Below, piece by piece: positions 11,802 to 21,276 of a stretch of 29,973 nucleotides of DNA. Position numbers and translations under genes: made by a program. The notes beneath the pieces were generated by a model. That model was not told the origin of the DNA. It saw only the letters and a program-made list of their open reading frames with translations, and did not search any database. The stretch is from positions 1-29,973 of the IMG/VR virus record IMGVR_UViG_3300037507_002193, one strand, 5' to 3'. The stretch comes from a virus. Each line of letters starts with the position of its first letter. Position 1 is the stretch's first letter.

Positions 11802-11974
11802 CAATCACCTCCTCTGATTTCACGCCACTCCAGCACGCGGCCATATGGCTCGACTCCAGGCTCGGTTTCCCAGCGCTGCCCGGTCCATTGAGCACGCACC
11901 CACGAGACGCCACCGCTGCGCACAAACCACTGAACTCTAATTTCTACCTCTCTACGATGGGGCGGCTCGCGCAT
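11801..11974 (-). CDS. small hypothetical protein of the fibre cluster
   Basis: 57 aa (MREPPHRREVEIRVQWFVRS, then a beta-rich Trp-containing stretch). ATG 11974 lies 2 nt after the stop of the preceding gene and its own stop shares a base with the next ATG (TGATG), so translation is coupled both ways. Earlier TTG starts are inside the previous gene. Function unknown. Confidence 0.6.
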   Translation of the reverse strand: MREPPHRREVEIRVQWFVRSGGVSWVRAQWTGQRWETEPGVEPYGRVLEWREIRGGD

Positions 11975-11976
11975 CG

Positions 11977-12654
11977 TCAATTGCCCCAACTGGCACCAAC
12001 AGCAACGCCGCGCGTGCCTGTCCCCGCCGTTCCTGTTGCCGTGTGCGGCGTCTCGGCTGCAACGAAAGTGCCGCTTGCAGCAGCTGCCGCGTTAGATGAT
12101 GCTACGAATTGGTCCGAATTTTCGGTGAATCCGGTTGAGTATGTACTCCAGGCCGTGCCGTCGATTGAAACCGCGCTAATTATAGCAACGCCGTTCGCAG
12201 GGATGTTCATCGTGAACGAATAACTCCCGCTCGATAGAGCAGTGTCCGACCCTGTCGCATGCGCTGTGGAACTGTTGAGGTCTACCACTCGATATACAGC
12301 AATGGCGACGTTCTGGTTGCTACTCGACCAGTTCAAAACAAGGTCGCCCGTCGTGCCGGAGTCGACTTGAGCAATGATCAACCCGGCGATTGTCGTTGTG
12401 CCGGTGCCCTGAACGACAATTGTAGCGCTCACGCCTGCTATCGTTGCTGACGATAGCGTGCCAGACGATGCCGAATAGCACGAGAACGCGACAACGACGC
12501 GCCGCCCTGTCGCTGCGGCGCCGATTGATTGAGCGGAAAAGGTGTGGCTCGTCGCAGAGCTTGTCTGACTGTTGTTGCCTATATAGCTGAGCGACGGGTT
12601 GGCCGCTGACGATACGCCAGCCCCAAAACCAACCAGATTTGTCAATGTCAGCAT
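11977..12654 (-). CDS. virion surface or tail protein, beta-rich
   Basis: 225 aa, very rich in Ser, Thr, Ala and Gly and lacking charge: beta-sandwich repeats such as TGRRVVVAFSCYSASSGTLS and VLNWSSSNQNVAIAVYRVVD. Composition matches phage tail-tip or fibre accessory proteins. It starts 3 nt after the tail-fibre stop and is followed by two coupled genes. Adhesion or decoration is a reasonable inference; no named domain is certain. Confidence 0.7.
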   Translation of the reverse strand: MLTLTNLVGFGAGVSSAANPSLSYIGNNSQTSSATSHTFSAQSIGAAATGRRVVVAFSCYSASSGTLSSATIAGVSATIVVQGTGTTTIAGLIIAQVDSGTTGDLVLNWSSSNQNVAIAVYRVVDLNSSTAHATGSDTALSSGSYSFTMNIPANGVAIISAVSIDGTAWSTYSTGFTENSDQFVASSNAAAAASGTFVAAETPHTATGTAGTGTRGVAVGASWGN

Positions 12655-12657
12655 GGC

Positions 12658-15600
12658 TCAAGCATCCGTGCTGGCGTTGGTGGTGATATAGAGATGGATG
12701 CCGATCAATCGAGCGTCGACGGCCAGCGTGTCAGAGCCGTTTGCCACCTCGCGCGTAATCTCGAAATATACGACATCCCCTTCTGCTGGTGTGCCTCCGA
12801 TCGTGATGGCGCTGCTCTCTGCCGTGATGTGCATGTCGTTCGCGGTGAGTAGCGTATCCGTGACGATCTGTTGACCGGACACGGCTGTGTCCATCGCGTC
12901 GTCATCGGATAGCGCATAGCCAGCCAGGCCCCACGCGACGCCGCCCGAGCCAGATGCCGCCGTCCAGAACGCCTTGAAGGTCACGGTTGATTCATTCCAA
13001 GATTTGGGCATCGCGATCATGAACCCGACGCCCTCCTCGGTCGTGGTGTCGAAATCGAACGACCGCAACATGATGTCATTCGTCGCTAGCTCGGTCGTGC
13101 CGGAGGCCGCGCCGTTGGTTGTGCGCGCGGTCATGGCGGCTGCGGGAACCCAGATCGTCTGCTTGCCGGCCTTTTGCAAGACCGTGCCTTCGATCGACAA
13201 GTCGCCGGACGCCGCTGATAGCGTGTTAGCTGTCGCATGGCCTAGCTCGATCGTGCCCGTAGTCAGCGCTGCAGATGTGCCCAGCGAAACTGTCGTTGCG
13301 CCCGCTACAGTCAGAGACCCAGCGGCGTGCGTCAGCGTCACGTTGCCGTTGTTGAAGTTGACGACCGCGCCGGACGCCAGGAACAAATCCGACCACATGA
13401 GGGCCGACGTGCCGAGCGCTGCCCCGTCGCTCGACGTTGGAACGGCCGGGCGCGAAAACTCGATCGCGCCCGTTGATGTCGCGCCGAGCCGAATGGTGCC
13501 AGAACCCTTAGCGTCGAGTGACAACCCCTCGTCGGTGCCGGACGATATCGCCGCCAGTGCAACGCGAGCAGCGGCAGCCGCGCCCGTGATCTCGACGCCG
13601 GTTGCGACCAATGCCGTACTGGCATTGATTTTCAGAACGGGATTGGTCGCCCCGTTGGCGCCAACAGCCAAGGCGCTGGCGTTCGTTGACGTGGTCGTCT
13701 GCGTGCCGTTGGCGAGCGTACCAACGCCGGAGACATTATTGCTATCGTCGATGATGACGCCGGAATTTTGGATCAGCTTGCCAGTTGTCGCATCAAACCG
13801 TGCAACAGCGTTATCCGTCGTGCTGGCTGGTCCGACAACGTCGCCGGTTCCGCCTGCCGATACCCATGACGGATTGGCAGCCGCGCCATTGGTTCTCAAA
13901 AGCTGTCCGTTTACACCAGGAGCCAGGGCACTCCATTGGCTCCCATCACGGTAAAGGATAGCGCCCTGCGTGGTGCTGATGCCCTCCGCCAAGGCGCGGA
14001 ACCCGCCTGCCGCCGTGCTCGCCCCGGTGCCGCCGTCAGCAATAGGAACATCTGTTCCGCCCGCACGATAGACCGCGTTGCCTTCTATCGTGATGTCGCC
14101 CGCACCGGAGCGTGCAAGCGTCGTGTCGCTGGCGTGACCAAGCTCGACTGTCGTGGCTGACAGCGCAGCAATACCCGACACGTTCGCGCTGTCATCAACC
14201 GTCACGCCGGACGCTTGCACGCCCTTTCCGGTTCCGTCCGATCGGATTAGCCGGTTGTCCGTTGCAAAGGCTGATGCCGCCGTTACATCGCCCGTCCCGC
14301 TGACTGCTGCCCACCGCACGCCGGTTGCTTCTGCGCTGTCTGCCACCAGCACAGTCCCGTCCGCTCCAACGGTCAGGATCGTCGCGGTGTCGTTGCCCGT
14401 CGCAACCGCGAGGTCGCCCTTGGCCTGCCACGTCGTATCGGTTGCGAGTTGAGCGCTGTCGCCCTTGTCCCCCTTGGGCACAAACAAAACCGCAAGCTGA
14501 TCGTTCGCGACGAACGTGCCACCCGACGCCACATGCGTCAGTGTAAATTTATCGTAGGCCCCGCCATCGGTCATTGTGCCGCTGATCGTGAACGCCGCGA
14601 ACGTCAACAGCGAGCCGACCTTGTAGATGTACAGCGTGCCCTTGATGGTGCTGGTGCTGTCATCCCATAGCGCGAGTACCGGCCCCATGCCTGCGCCGGC
14701 CGCGTCCGTCTCACTGATGTAAAGCTGTGTTGCGCTCGCGACCGTAGCATTGTTGAGCGCCAGCTTGCCGCTGCCCGGATTGGTGTCCGTCGTACCCGTT
14801 GACCACTGGTAAAGCAGGCCGTTGACGCCGGTCGTTGCAGCGCTGGCCGTTGCCGGCAGCGCCAGGATGATCCAGTTTTGCACGATGCCCGGCGGGACAT
14901 TTGAGAACGCCGTACCGGAACCCGTCGCGCCGGTCGTCCCCGATACGGTATGAGTGTGAGCCCCCGCCGTCGATGTCGTGAATTGACTACCGGCAGCAAT
15001 CGACGCCGATACGCCACCGGCAGCGTTCAACGGGTTGTTGAGGCCATACGTATGAGAGTGATCGCCGTTAGAGCTAGTCGTGGCTGAAAACGAATGTGTA
15101 TGACTAGGGATGTTGCCCTCAGTCAGGGTCGTAGATTGTGCGCCGCCCGTCGCGCCTAGCGTCGTGCCGTCTGGGCCAAAAGACGACGTAAGCCGCGACG
15201 CTGCCGAGCCGCCCATGTCGTCCTTGCCGAAGGGGACGCGACCGCGATAATCGGGAACGTTGAATGTCGTCGATCCGTCGCCGGAGCCATACGTCGTGCC
15301 ATAGACCGCGAACAGCTCGACATAGGTGGTCCGGCTCACAGCCTGCCCGTAAGCGAGCAGCCACCCTGTCGGCGCCGTCGATGTCGGCCATGGGATGATG
15401 CCGCCGACCGGGAATACGCGCGCAGTCATGTCCGCCGACGTGCCGGATGCACGATCGCCGACCACTTGGAAGTCCGCCGTGGCCGATCGATAAACGACTT
15501 GAAGCTTCTGGCCTGATACGATGTCGCCAGATGCCAGAGCGCTGCCGTTGCTCGACACGATAGGCCGCGCACCGAGGCCGCTGACGTTCAGCGTGGCGGC

Positions 15601-15855
15601 TCCGGTGATTGAGTGATTGGCCGTGAACCCAATAGTCAGACCATCAGCAAGCGAGGCAATGGTGCGGTTCGGCGTGACCGCAAAGGCGTTGCTCGAGCCC
15701 GTCGAGTTCAGGCTCATGTTGCGGTCTTTGAACTCGCGCGCAATCATCCCCTCCAGCGCGCGGGCGCTGTCGTTGACATTGCGAAACTGCATGTTCTCTG
15801 GAAAACGCGCCGTGTTCGATGCGTCGGTCGTTGACAGGTCGTCAAGCTCGGCCAT
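12658..15855 (-). CDS. tail fibre with collar domain
   Basis: 1065 aa. The N-terminal 145 residues probably attach to the tail. A phage tail collar domain lies at about 147-216 (GWLLAYGQAVSRTTYVELFA, then YRGRVPFGKDDMGG). A His-rich metal-site loop follows (NIPSHTHSFS, GDHSHTYG, GAHTHTVSG). The middle has repeated fibre modules of the form G-T-G-D-V ... T-D-N-x-x-x-R ... G-V-x-x-D-D-S-x-N-V-S-G (two clear copies, about residues 545-600 and 700-755). The C-terminal domain (about 930-1065) likely binds the host. It is the largest gene and sets host range. Confidence 0.85.
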   Translation of the reverse strand: MAELDDLSTTDASNTARFPENMQFRNVNDSARALEGMIAREFKDRNMSLNSTGSSNAFAVTPNRTIASLADGLTIGFTANHSITGAATLNVSGLGARPIVSSNGSALASGDIVSGQKLQVVYRSATADFQVVGDRASGTSADMTARVFPVGGIIPWPTSTAPTGWLLAYGQAVSRTTYVELFAVYGTTYGSGDGSTTFNVPDYRGRVPFGKDDMGGSAASRLTSSFGPDGTTLGATGGAQSTTLTEGNIPSHTHSFSATTSSNGDHSHTYGLNNPLNAAGGVSASIAAGSQFTTSTAGAHTHTVSGTTGATGSGTAFSNVPPGIVQNWIILALPATASAATTGVNGLLYQWSTGTTDTNPGSGKLALNNATVASATQLYISETDAAGAGMGPVLALWDDSTSTIKGTLYIYKVGSLLTFAAFTISGTMTDGGAYDKFTLTHVASGGTFVANDQLAVLFVPKGDKGDSAQLATDTTWQAKGDLAVATGNDTATILTVGADGTVLVADSAEATGVRWAAVSGTGDVTAASAFATDNRLIRSDGTGKGVQASGVTVDDSANVSGIAALSATTVELGHASDTTLARSGAGDITIEGNAVYRAGGTDVPIADGGTGASTAAGGFRALAEGISTTQGAILYRDGSQWSALAPGVNGQLLRTNGAAANPSWVSAGGTGDVVGPASTTDNAVARFDATTGKLIQNSGVIIDDSNNVSGVGTLANGTQTTTSTNASALAVGANGATNPVLKINASTALVATGVEITGAAAAARVALAAISSGTDEGLSLDAKGSGTIRLGATSTGAIEFSRPAVPTSSDGAALGTSALMWSDLFLASGAVVNFNNGNVTLTHAAGSLTVAGATTVSLGTSAALTTGTIELGHATANTLSAASGDLSIEGTVLQKAGKQTIWVPAAAMTARTTNGAASGTTELATNDIMLRSFDFDTTTEEGVGFMIAMPKSWNESTVTFKAFWTAASGSGGVAWGLAGYALSDDDAMDTAVSGQQIVTDTLLTANDMHITAESSAITIGGTPAEGDVVYFEITREVANGSDTLAVDARLIGIHLYITTNASTDA

Positions 15856-15887
15856 AGCGATATGTTCTCGCGCTCAAAGGGCTACGC

Positions 15888-16115
15888 ATGCGACAAGCTG
15901 CCGTTGTGGTGATCACGATCACGATCCTGGCCGCACTGGGCCAGACCATGCTGAACGTCTACTGGACGATTCCCGTGGTGCTCATTGGCGCTGTATGGCT
16001 GGGGTATCGCCTCAGCTCGCCGTATGAGCGTCGAGAATTTAAGGTCTTTGTTCCGCGCCTATTGCGCCGGGCTGGGGTACGGCGCCGACCGCCGCGCCAC
16101 GCCCGCCGGTCATGA
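15888..16115 (+). CDS. possible counter-strand small membrane protein
   Basis: 75 aa. Two membrane helices form a hairpin: about 4-21 (AAVVVITITILAALGQTM) and 25-42 (YWTIPVVLIGAVWLGYRL), followed by a very basic tail. AAAGGG lies 6 nt before ATG 15888. It is the only credible plus-strand gene in the leftward late operon, sits mainly in a 183-bp gap and overlaps the 3' end of the gene at 16039 by 77 nt. The shape fits a holin-like or superinfection-exclusion protein, but this is not established. Confidence 0.4.
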   Translation: MRQAAVVVITITILAALGQTMLNVYWTIPVVLIGAVWLGYRLSSPYERREFKVFVPRLLRRAGVRRRPPRHARRS

Positions 16116-18240
16116 CGTTCTGCAACAATTCTTCACCGGCCGCGCGTTGACGCTGGCTGATGTCGCGGCGCTGAACGAACGATTGAAGCTCTCGGATGAA
16201 GTCGTCTCGCTGCGGGCCTTGAGCGGTCAGAATGCGAGCTGCGTCGAGCGCCTGCGCGCGGGAGCGCTCATCGAGATAGCCTGCGGTCATCTTGTTAAGC
16301 ACCCATCGCGCCGCGCGCTTGGCGTCGCCCCACAGGCTATCGCCTCCCGCGCCTGCCACTTGCGGATCGGTGCGCCCGCCGTAGCGCTTCATATTTTGCT
16401 GCATGGCAGCGGTAACGGAGTTCCCAACCGCTGCCTGCCGCGTCTGCTCGTAAATGCCTTCAGCGTCGAGCCTCGTGACAAGTCGATCTGCGCCGGGCTG
16501 GCCTGCCACCTGAGCCAGCTTGTCGCGTGCATAATCGCTGCCAAGGCGCCTCATGACGGCGCTGTCACCGGTAGACCCTAGCGTGGATGACGCCTCGCCC
16601 ATGATGTCGCGGATCTGGCCGCGAGCGCCGGCATTGAACCCGCCGCGCTGCACCGCGTTCATTCCCGCCAGATCAGCGCGCATCTGATCCGGGTGCGTTC
16701 CGCGCGAGAACGCTCCCTGTCCTTGCTCGAGCCCTTCGCGGAACTGCTGGCCCGTGCCTGCCGTTCGGCGTGCAGTCGCCCACGGTCCCAGCGCGGGGCT
16801 TTGCGGTGACAAGATCGTATCAACCTCGCGCCTCAGATCGCGTGTCAGGTTTGTATATGTCCGCGCCTCGGCCATGTTGCCGGCACGGCGCAAGTTTTCA
16901 ACCTGATCGTCGAGACCGCGCTTGATGTATTCGATGAGACGGGGCAACGCTTCCGGTCGTGCGATGTCGACGCGATCGGCCGCCGCAAGCCGCTGCGCCG
17001 CGCGCACGACGTTTTCAGGAACCGCCTGCAGGATGTTGACCAGCTCCTGCGTTGGCGGCATCGGCGTATTGTAGAACTGATCATAGAGGGGCCGCGCTCG
17101 CGCGTTGGCATCCTGCACCACCTGCCGCTCGAGCTGCACAAGGTTCTGCGGCGGCCCGAGCACAGCGTCGACATCTGCCTGAATGCGGGCCGGTGCGCCG
17201 CCGCGTCGCCCATGGCCGATTGTGGCGCCGAGCGCGTCGATAGCGACCGTCTTGCCTTCCCCCGGCATGCGCGCGATAGCGCCGACGTGACCTTGCAGAT
17301 TTGGGCCAAGATCGGCAATCATCGCCTCCGGCTCAACCGGCCTTGCTCCTACTTGGCCGTCTGCAACCAAATCGTCCGCCACGTTGGCCACCGCGCGGCG
17401 GTCCATCGGGGCTAAAGCGCCCTGTGGTTGCGGCGAGCGCCTAAGCAAGCGCGACACGCCCGTTGCAATCGGTGGAGCCGCTGCACCGAGGCCGGCACCC
17501 ATCGACGCACCAAGCGCGGCGCCGCGCAGCCGCTCCATGTCAGTCGTACCCTCGCCATGGCCGTAGCCAGCGCCGTAGGCCGTACCCGTTACGCTTGCAT
17601 TCACCATGCGAGGAAGCATCGTTGCACCGCGCATGACGTTTATCATCGGCGTGACGGGCGCCGATGCCAGGCCGCCCGCGAGTTTCTGAACCCCGCCCAT
17701 GGTGACATCGCCAATAACCGGGAGCGCGCCGATCTTGGTGCTGTCCTTGTCAATCGCCGCGTCGGTCGCGCGCTGGTAGGCGATTGCCTCGTCGTAGTCC
17801 GACCCGCCGAGCCCGAGCCGCTTCATGAGGGCTTGCGTGCCGGCGTTGGCCTCATCGAGCCATGAGCCTACAGGCGTTCCGCGTGCGAGGTTGCGCCCCA
17901 CGTCGCGAATGCCTTGCATCATGCCGCCGCCCTTGCGCTCGTTGGCAACGTAGGTTTTGGCCCACTCGTTGAATGCGTCCTTGCGCTGCTCTTGGGGCAG
18001 CGCCGCGATAGCCGCGCGCACGTCTGCGACGGGCGCATTGAAGTCTAGGCCAGGGAAACGCGGCTGAGGTGCAGCGGCCGGCGTCGCTGGCGCTGCTCGC
18101 GATGCAACCGGCCGCGCCTCAATGCCCATCGTGGCAAAGTGCTCACGAAGGCGCGTGCTGATCTGCTCAGGCGTCATGCCTTCCGGCATGGTCACCTCGT
18201 AGCGGCTGCCGTCCGGCCCCTCGACCTCGTAGCGTGCCAT
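16039..18240 (-). CDS. large internal virion or ejection protein
   Basis: 733 aa. The N-terminus (MARYEVEGPDGSRYEVTMPE, then GMTPEQISTRLREHFA) is an LRR-free motif common in phage internal virion proteins. Ala/Gly-rich helices at about 165-265 (GAALGASMGAGLGAAAPPIA) could insert into membrane. The C-terminal half is charged and helical. Proteins like this sit inside the head and are ejected to build the DNA channel in short-tailed phages. It is joined to the gene before by a TAATG overlap. No enzyme motif seen. Role by context. Confidence 0.7.
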   Translation of the reverse strand: MARYEVEGPDGSRYEVTMPEGMTPEQISTRLREHFATMGIEARPVASRAAPATPAAAPQPRFPGLDFNAPVADVRAAIAALPQEQRKDAFNEWAKTYVANERKGGGMMQGIRDVGRNLARGTPVGSWLDEANAGTQALMKRLGLGGSDYDEAIAYQRATDAAIDKDSTKIGALPVIGDVTMGGVQKLAGGLASAPVTPMINVMRGATMLPRMVNASVTGTAYGAGYGHGEGTTDMERLRGAALGASMGAGLGAAAPPIATGVSRLLRRSPQPQGALAPMDRRAVANVADDLVADGQVGARPVEPEAMIADLGPNLQGHVGAIARMPGEGKTVAIDALGATIGHGRRGGAPARIQADVDAVLGPPQNLVQLERQVVQDANARARPLYDQFYNTPMPPTQELVNILQAVPENVVRAAQRLAAADRVDIARPEALPRLIEYIKRGLDDQVENLRRAGNMAEARTYTNLTRDLRREVDTILSPQSPALGPWATARRTAGTGQQFREGLEQGQGAFSRGTHPDQMRADLAGMNAVQRGGFNAGARGQIRDIMGEASSTLGSTGDSAVMRRLGSDYARDKLAQVAGQPGADRLVTRLDAEGIYEQTRQAAVGNSVTAAMQQNMKRYGGRTDPQVAGAGGDSLWGDAKRAARWVLNKMTAGYLDERSRAQALDAARILTAQGPQRDDFIRELQSFVQRRDISQRQRAAGEELLQNVMTGGRGAAVGAVPQPGAIGAEQRP

Positions 18241-19637
18241 TAGTCGAGCTTCCTGATCTTGATGCCGCCGCCAAGGTCAATCGGCTGCGACTGGCCGCGC
18301 ACAGTATAGGACGGCTCCGCTGCGCTTGCCTTCTTGCGCGCAACTTCAACAAGAGCCTCGATTTCCTTTTTGACGTCGTCAACCGCGGCTTTGTAGCGCT
18401 CAGTCCCGACAGGCAGCGCATGCATTCTCGATATCGCTTCTGTTGCCTTTGCGCCTTCCGTTTCTGTAATTGCGCCGGCACCTCTTAGGCCGTCGAATGC
18501 AGTTAGGAACGCCTTACCCTGTACTTGGTCAATACGCGCCTTTGAATCGACCGCGTCCTGAGACACATTCGGCATCCGGCCCCAGAACGGATGTGTCATC
18601 GTCGGCAAATAACTGTCCGTTTTGATCGAATTCAGGGCGTCAATCATGATTTTTGCATTCGACTCGACACCGGGCAGGCTTGCCTTAGCCTTACCCGCCG
18701 CCTCGCCGCGTTCCTTCGCATCGGCACGGCGGAATGCCAGCACCTCAGCCGGAACCGGCGTCACGCCCGGCGGGAGCTGCGATTGCACTAGCTTGCCGTC
18801 GCGGCTGGCCTGCATTGGAACGTAGTTGCCACTGGCGTCAGTGCCCCACGTGACCTGCTGCGCCGTCTGGCCGTTCATCTCGCGCTTTTGCTTCATCCAA
18901 TCGGCAAACCCGCCCGCGTACCCGTCGCGCTTTGCGAACTGAAATTCGCGGATGTCGTCACTCGACGCCGGCTCATTCGCCTTGGTGATCTGCGCTTGCA
19001 TGAGCTGTTTCTGCAGCGGGAACAACTCATCGTCGCGGCGGCTCTTGCGCTGCGACTGCGCGAAGTTGTTTGCCGCTTGGCTGCCAGTCATCAGCCCTTG
19101 GCCGATATTCTGCGACCCGAGCACACCCGCGCCCATCTGGAACAGCGGCGACATGACCCACTGATTGAGATCAAAACCTTGCGGCTGTGCGTCGTTCAGC
19201 GGCATTGGGGCGGCTCCGGGTGCGGTGATTGCCTGCGGCGACTGTTGCGACGGTGAGGCGCCGAGAGGTGCCGGCGCGCGGCCCGCCTCATAGGCTGCCA
19301 TGGCCTGCATCAGTCCGGGCCGCTGCTCTGGTGTAAGGGGTGCGTTTGGGTCAACGCCGAGCCTCTTGGCGACGCTGGCCGCATATTGCGAAGTCGAGTT
19401 GTTATCGACCTGCGGCGGTGCCCATCGATTGACGATGCCGCCAACCGTATTGAGCCCGTGCTTGTTCTGGTAAGTGTCAAGTATGCGCGACATGACTTGA
19501 TAGCCCTGATCAGGGCTACCGAACTGCGCGTATCGGCCATTTGGGCCAAGTGTCGCGCCATATGCCGACATCCACGGCTTGAACTCGACCGCGCCGGGAT
19601 TGTTGTAGCGTAGGGTGAGCGGAGTCGTCAGTGCCAC
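18240..19637 (-). CDS. virion protein with P5-like N-terminal structural domain
   Basis: 465 aa, GTG start one base after the preceding stop. Residues about 8-100 (LRYNNPGAVEFKPWMSAYGA, GRYAQFGSPDQGYQVMSRIL, then VGGIVNRWAPPQVDNNSTSQ) match a domain found in PRD1 P5-like and lysozyme-adjacent phage structural proteins (RNNNPGN ... G-x-x-x-L ... W-A-P-P-x-x-N-x-T). The centre is Gln/Ala-rich. The C-terminal 200 residues are helical. It is probably ejected with the neighbouring proteins and may help cross the peptidoglycan; catalysis is not shown. Confidence 0.7.
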   Translation of the reverse strand: MALTTPLTLRYNNPGAVEFKPWMSAYGATLGPNGRYAQFGSPDQGYQVMSRILDTYQNKHGLNTVGGIVNRWAPPQVDNNSTSQYAASVAKRLGVDPNAPLTPEQRPGLMQAMAAYEAGRAPAPLGASPSQQSPQAITAPGAAPMPLNDAQPQGFDLNQWVMSPLFQMGAGVLGSQNIGQGLMTGSQAANNFAQSQRKSRRDDELFPLQKQLMQAQITKANEPASSDDIREFQFAKRDGYAGGFADWMKQKREMNGQTAQQVTWGTDASGNYVPMQASRDGKLVQSQLPPGVTPVPAEVLAFRRADAKERGEAAGKAKASLPGVESNAKIMIDALNSIKTDSYLPTMTHPFWGRMPNVSQDAVDSKARIDQVQGKAFLTAFDGLRGAGAITETEGAKATEAISRMHALPVGTERYKAAVDDVKKEIEALVEVARKKASAAEPSYTVRGQSQPIDLGGGIKIRKLD

Positions 19638-19638
19638 G

Positions 19639-20562
19639 TTAGAATGGCCTCATCGGTCCCATGACGCCGGGGATCGTCGGAATACCGCCCGCTTGCATCG
19701 CCGTTAGCATGCCAGGGCTGAGCCCCGAACCGCCGAAACCTAGTGCGCTTCCGATGCCGCTCATGGCACCCGGGAACATCCCGCCTGTCCCGAACATCGA
19801 CGCGCCCATAAGGCCAAGTCCGAGCGCCGTTTGTGCGGGGCTCTGTTGCTGCTGGGTCGTCGCCGTGCTCGTGCCGCTCGACTGCTGCCCGAGCTGCGAC
19901 ACCGGCAGCGTGTAGCCCTGAAATTCGCTTAGCGCGCGAGCGTCGCGGTTCTGGTCGTAGTCGTAGCGCATCATCTGATCAGTGATGCCCTTTTGATCCT
20001 GCGCTTCCCGCATCTGGCCGACGCCGAGAATACGCTCCATGTCCGCATAGTCCTGCTGCGCCAAGCCTGGAGCCATGCCGGCCGCCGTCATTTGGTTGCC
20101 GCGCTCCTGAGCATAGTTTTGATACGCGATCGGCGCGATTGCATCACCAATACCACGCGATGCAGCCTCAACCACTTCACTATTCCCGGTCCCGCGTCCA
20201 GCTCGTGCCCACTGCGCTGTGATCGATGGCAACACGTTTTGCGTGATTCGATCCGCCATCGATGTGAAGTAGGGATTACCTTCGGTTAAATATGTGCCCT
20301 GCAATGTGCTGTTGATCATGCCTTGCGCGCCGCGCGTCAGGTCTGAGCCCGCCTGCGCCCGGTTGGTCATGGCCGTCAGGCCCTGCTGCGTTTCCGGAGA
20401 AAAATTAGCGTAGGTCTGGCCGGGGAAAAACGACTGATTGCGCCGCTGGTCGTAAACTTCATTTGCAGCAGCCAGCCCACGATTGAGCGACGGCACCGCA
20501 GGTGCCCACGGGTCCACCTTCTTGTTCTCGACCGTGGTCTGTGTGGTTTTCGATGCGCCCAT
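19639..20562 (-). CDS. podovirus internal or tail-associated protein
   Basis: 307 aa. N-terminus K/T-rich; central pattern GNPYFTSMADRITQNVLPSI, AGRGTGNSEVVEAASRGIGD and NYAQERGNQMTAAGMAPGLA is typical of a conserved short-tailed phage family linked to DNA ejection. The C-terminal 90 residues are Gly/Met-rich and hydrophobic (GLGLMGASMFGTGGMFPGAM), a possible membrane-active tail. Starts with TAATG coupling. Exact role unknown. Confidence 0.7.
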   Translation of the reverse strand: MGASKTTQTTVENKKVDPWAPAVPSLNRGLAAANEVYDQRRNQSFFPGQTYANFSPETQQGLTAMTNRAQAGSDLTRGAQGMINSTLQGTYLTEGNPYFTSMADRITQNVLPSITAQWARAGRGTGNSEVVEAASRGIGDAIAPIAYQNYAQERGNQMTAAGMAPGLAQQDYADMERILGVGQMREAQDQKGITDQMMRYDYDQNRDARALSEFQGYTLPVSQLGQQSSGTSTATTQQQQSPAQTALGLGLMGASMFGTGGMFPGAMSGIGSALGFGGSGLSPGMLTAMQAGGIPTIPGVMGPMRPF

Positions 20563-20951
20563 TATTCCAGTTCCTTAACCACAGTCACTTGCACTGCACG
20601 CCAGCCTTGACGCTTCAGCAACCGTTCCCAGCCGGCCCGCCCGTTGCCTTCGATCCGCGTGCAGCCATTCTGACGCGCCCATTCCTCGATCACACTCAGC
20701 AAATGCAGCCACTCTCGAATGTGCTCCCCGGCGACGTATGGCAGCGCGCATGTCGTACCGTAGACCTCAGACACCACCGCGCCGACTGTCCGGCCATCTA
20801 TGCGCACGCCCCACAGCTGCATGTCTCGCGCGTCAAGCTTGGCCTTGATCGCGTCAAGATCCACCGGCATATGTGCCTCGCTGCGCGCCCGATCGACCCA
20901 CTTACTCAGCGCCGGCCACACCGCATTGAGCTTGTCGGCCGGAACTGGCAC
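20562..20951 (-). CDS. GNAT-like acetyltransferase-fold phage protein
   Basis: About 129 aa from GTG 20951 (TTG 20954 also possible); an ATG-free extension to 21047 lies inside the previous gene and is not favoured. The core (LWGVRIDGRTVGAVVSEVYG, HLLSVIEEWARQNGCTRIEG, NGRAGWERLLKRQGWRAVQV) has the strand-helix-strand of GNAT folds, ending in a G-R-x-G-W-E-R-L-x-x-x-x-G-W motif. Phage copies sit in the head-tail module with unknown substrate. The acetyl-CoA loop is not clear, so it may be structural. Confidence 0.7.
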   Translation of the reverse strand: MPVPADKLNAVWPALSKWVDRARSEAHMPVDLDAIKAKLDARDMQLWGVRIDGRTVGAVVSEVYGTTCALPYVAGEHIREWLHLLSVIEEWARQNGCTRIEGNGRAGWERLLKRQGWRAVQVTVVKELE

Positions 20952-20955
20952 CAAC

Positions 20956-21276
20956 TTAGCGGATGACAACAGCGTCAAATGTTTCGGTCCCGGCCGCCGT
21001 GCCGTGTGTAAGAGTGAACCCGGTGCCTGCTGTGCGTGCAGATACATAGGGGCTTAATCCGGCCGCTGCCGCGTTGGTTGGAGTAAGGGCCACGCGGTGA
21101 TTCGCGCTCATGCCAGCCCATGCCACGCTAGTTGACGTGCCAGCCGTCAGCGTGATCGAAGTTGCGTGATAATCCTTGTACTTTTCAAGCGCCAGAAGCT
21201 GCGCCAGCCGGCGGCACCACTCGTACAACTGCGGATTGCCCGGGCCGGTCGGGTTGCCCCATACGTTGCTGCTCAT
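20956..21276 (-). CDS. small virion protein, beta-rich
   Basis: 106 aa. After a helical N-terminus (YEWCRRLAQLLALEKYKDYH) the sequence is Thr/Ala-rich and beta (ITLTAGTSTSVAWAGMSANH, GFTLTHGTAAGTETFDAVVI). This looks like a decoration or fibre-connector protein. Starts in ATGA overlap with the gene before it. No family named. Confidence 0.65.
   Translation of the reverse strand: MSSNVWGNPTGPGNPQLYEWCRRLAQLLALEKYKDYHATSITLTAGTSTSVAWAGMSANHRVALTPTNAAAAGLSPYVSARTAGTGFTLTHGTAAGTETFDAVVIR

Noticed and set aside
12974-13954. 326-aa plus-strand frame inside the tail fibre gene
   Set aside because: Its composition (Val, Ala, Pro, Ser) is that of the antisense of a Thr/Gly-rich fibre; no ribosome binding site and the fibre frame is convincing.
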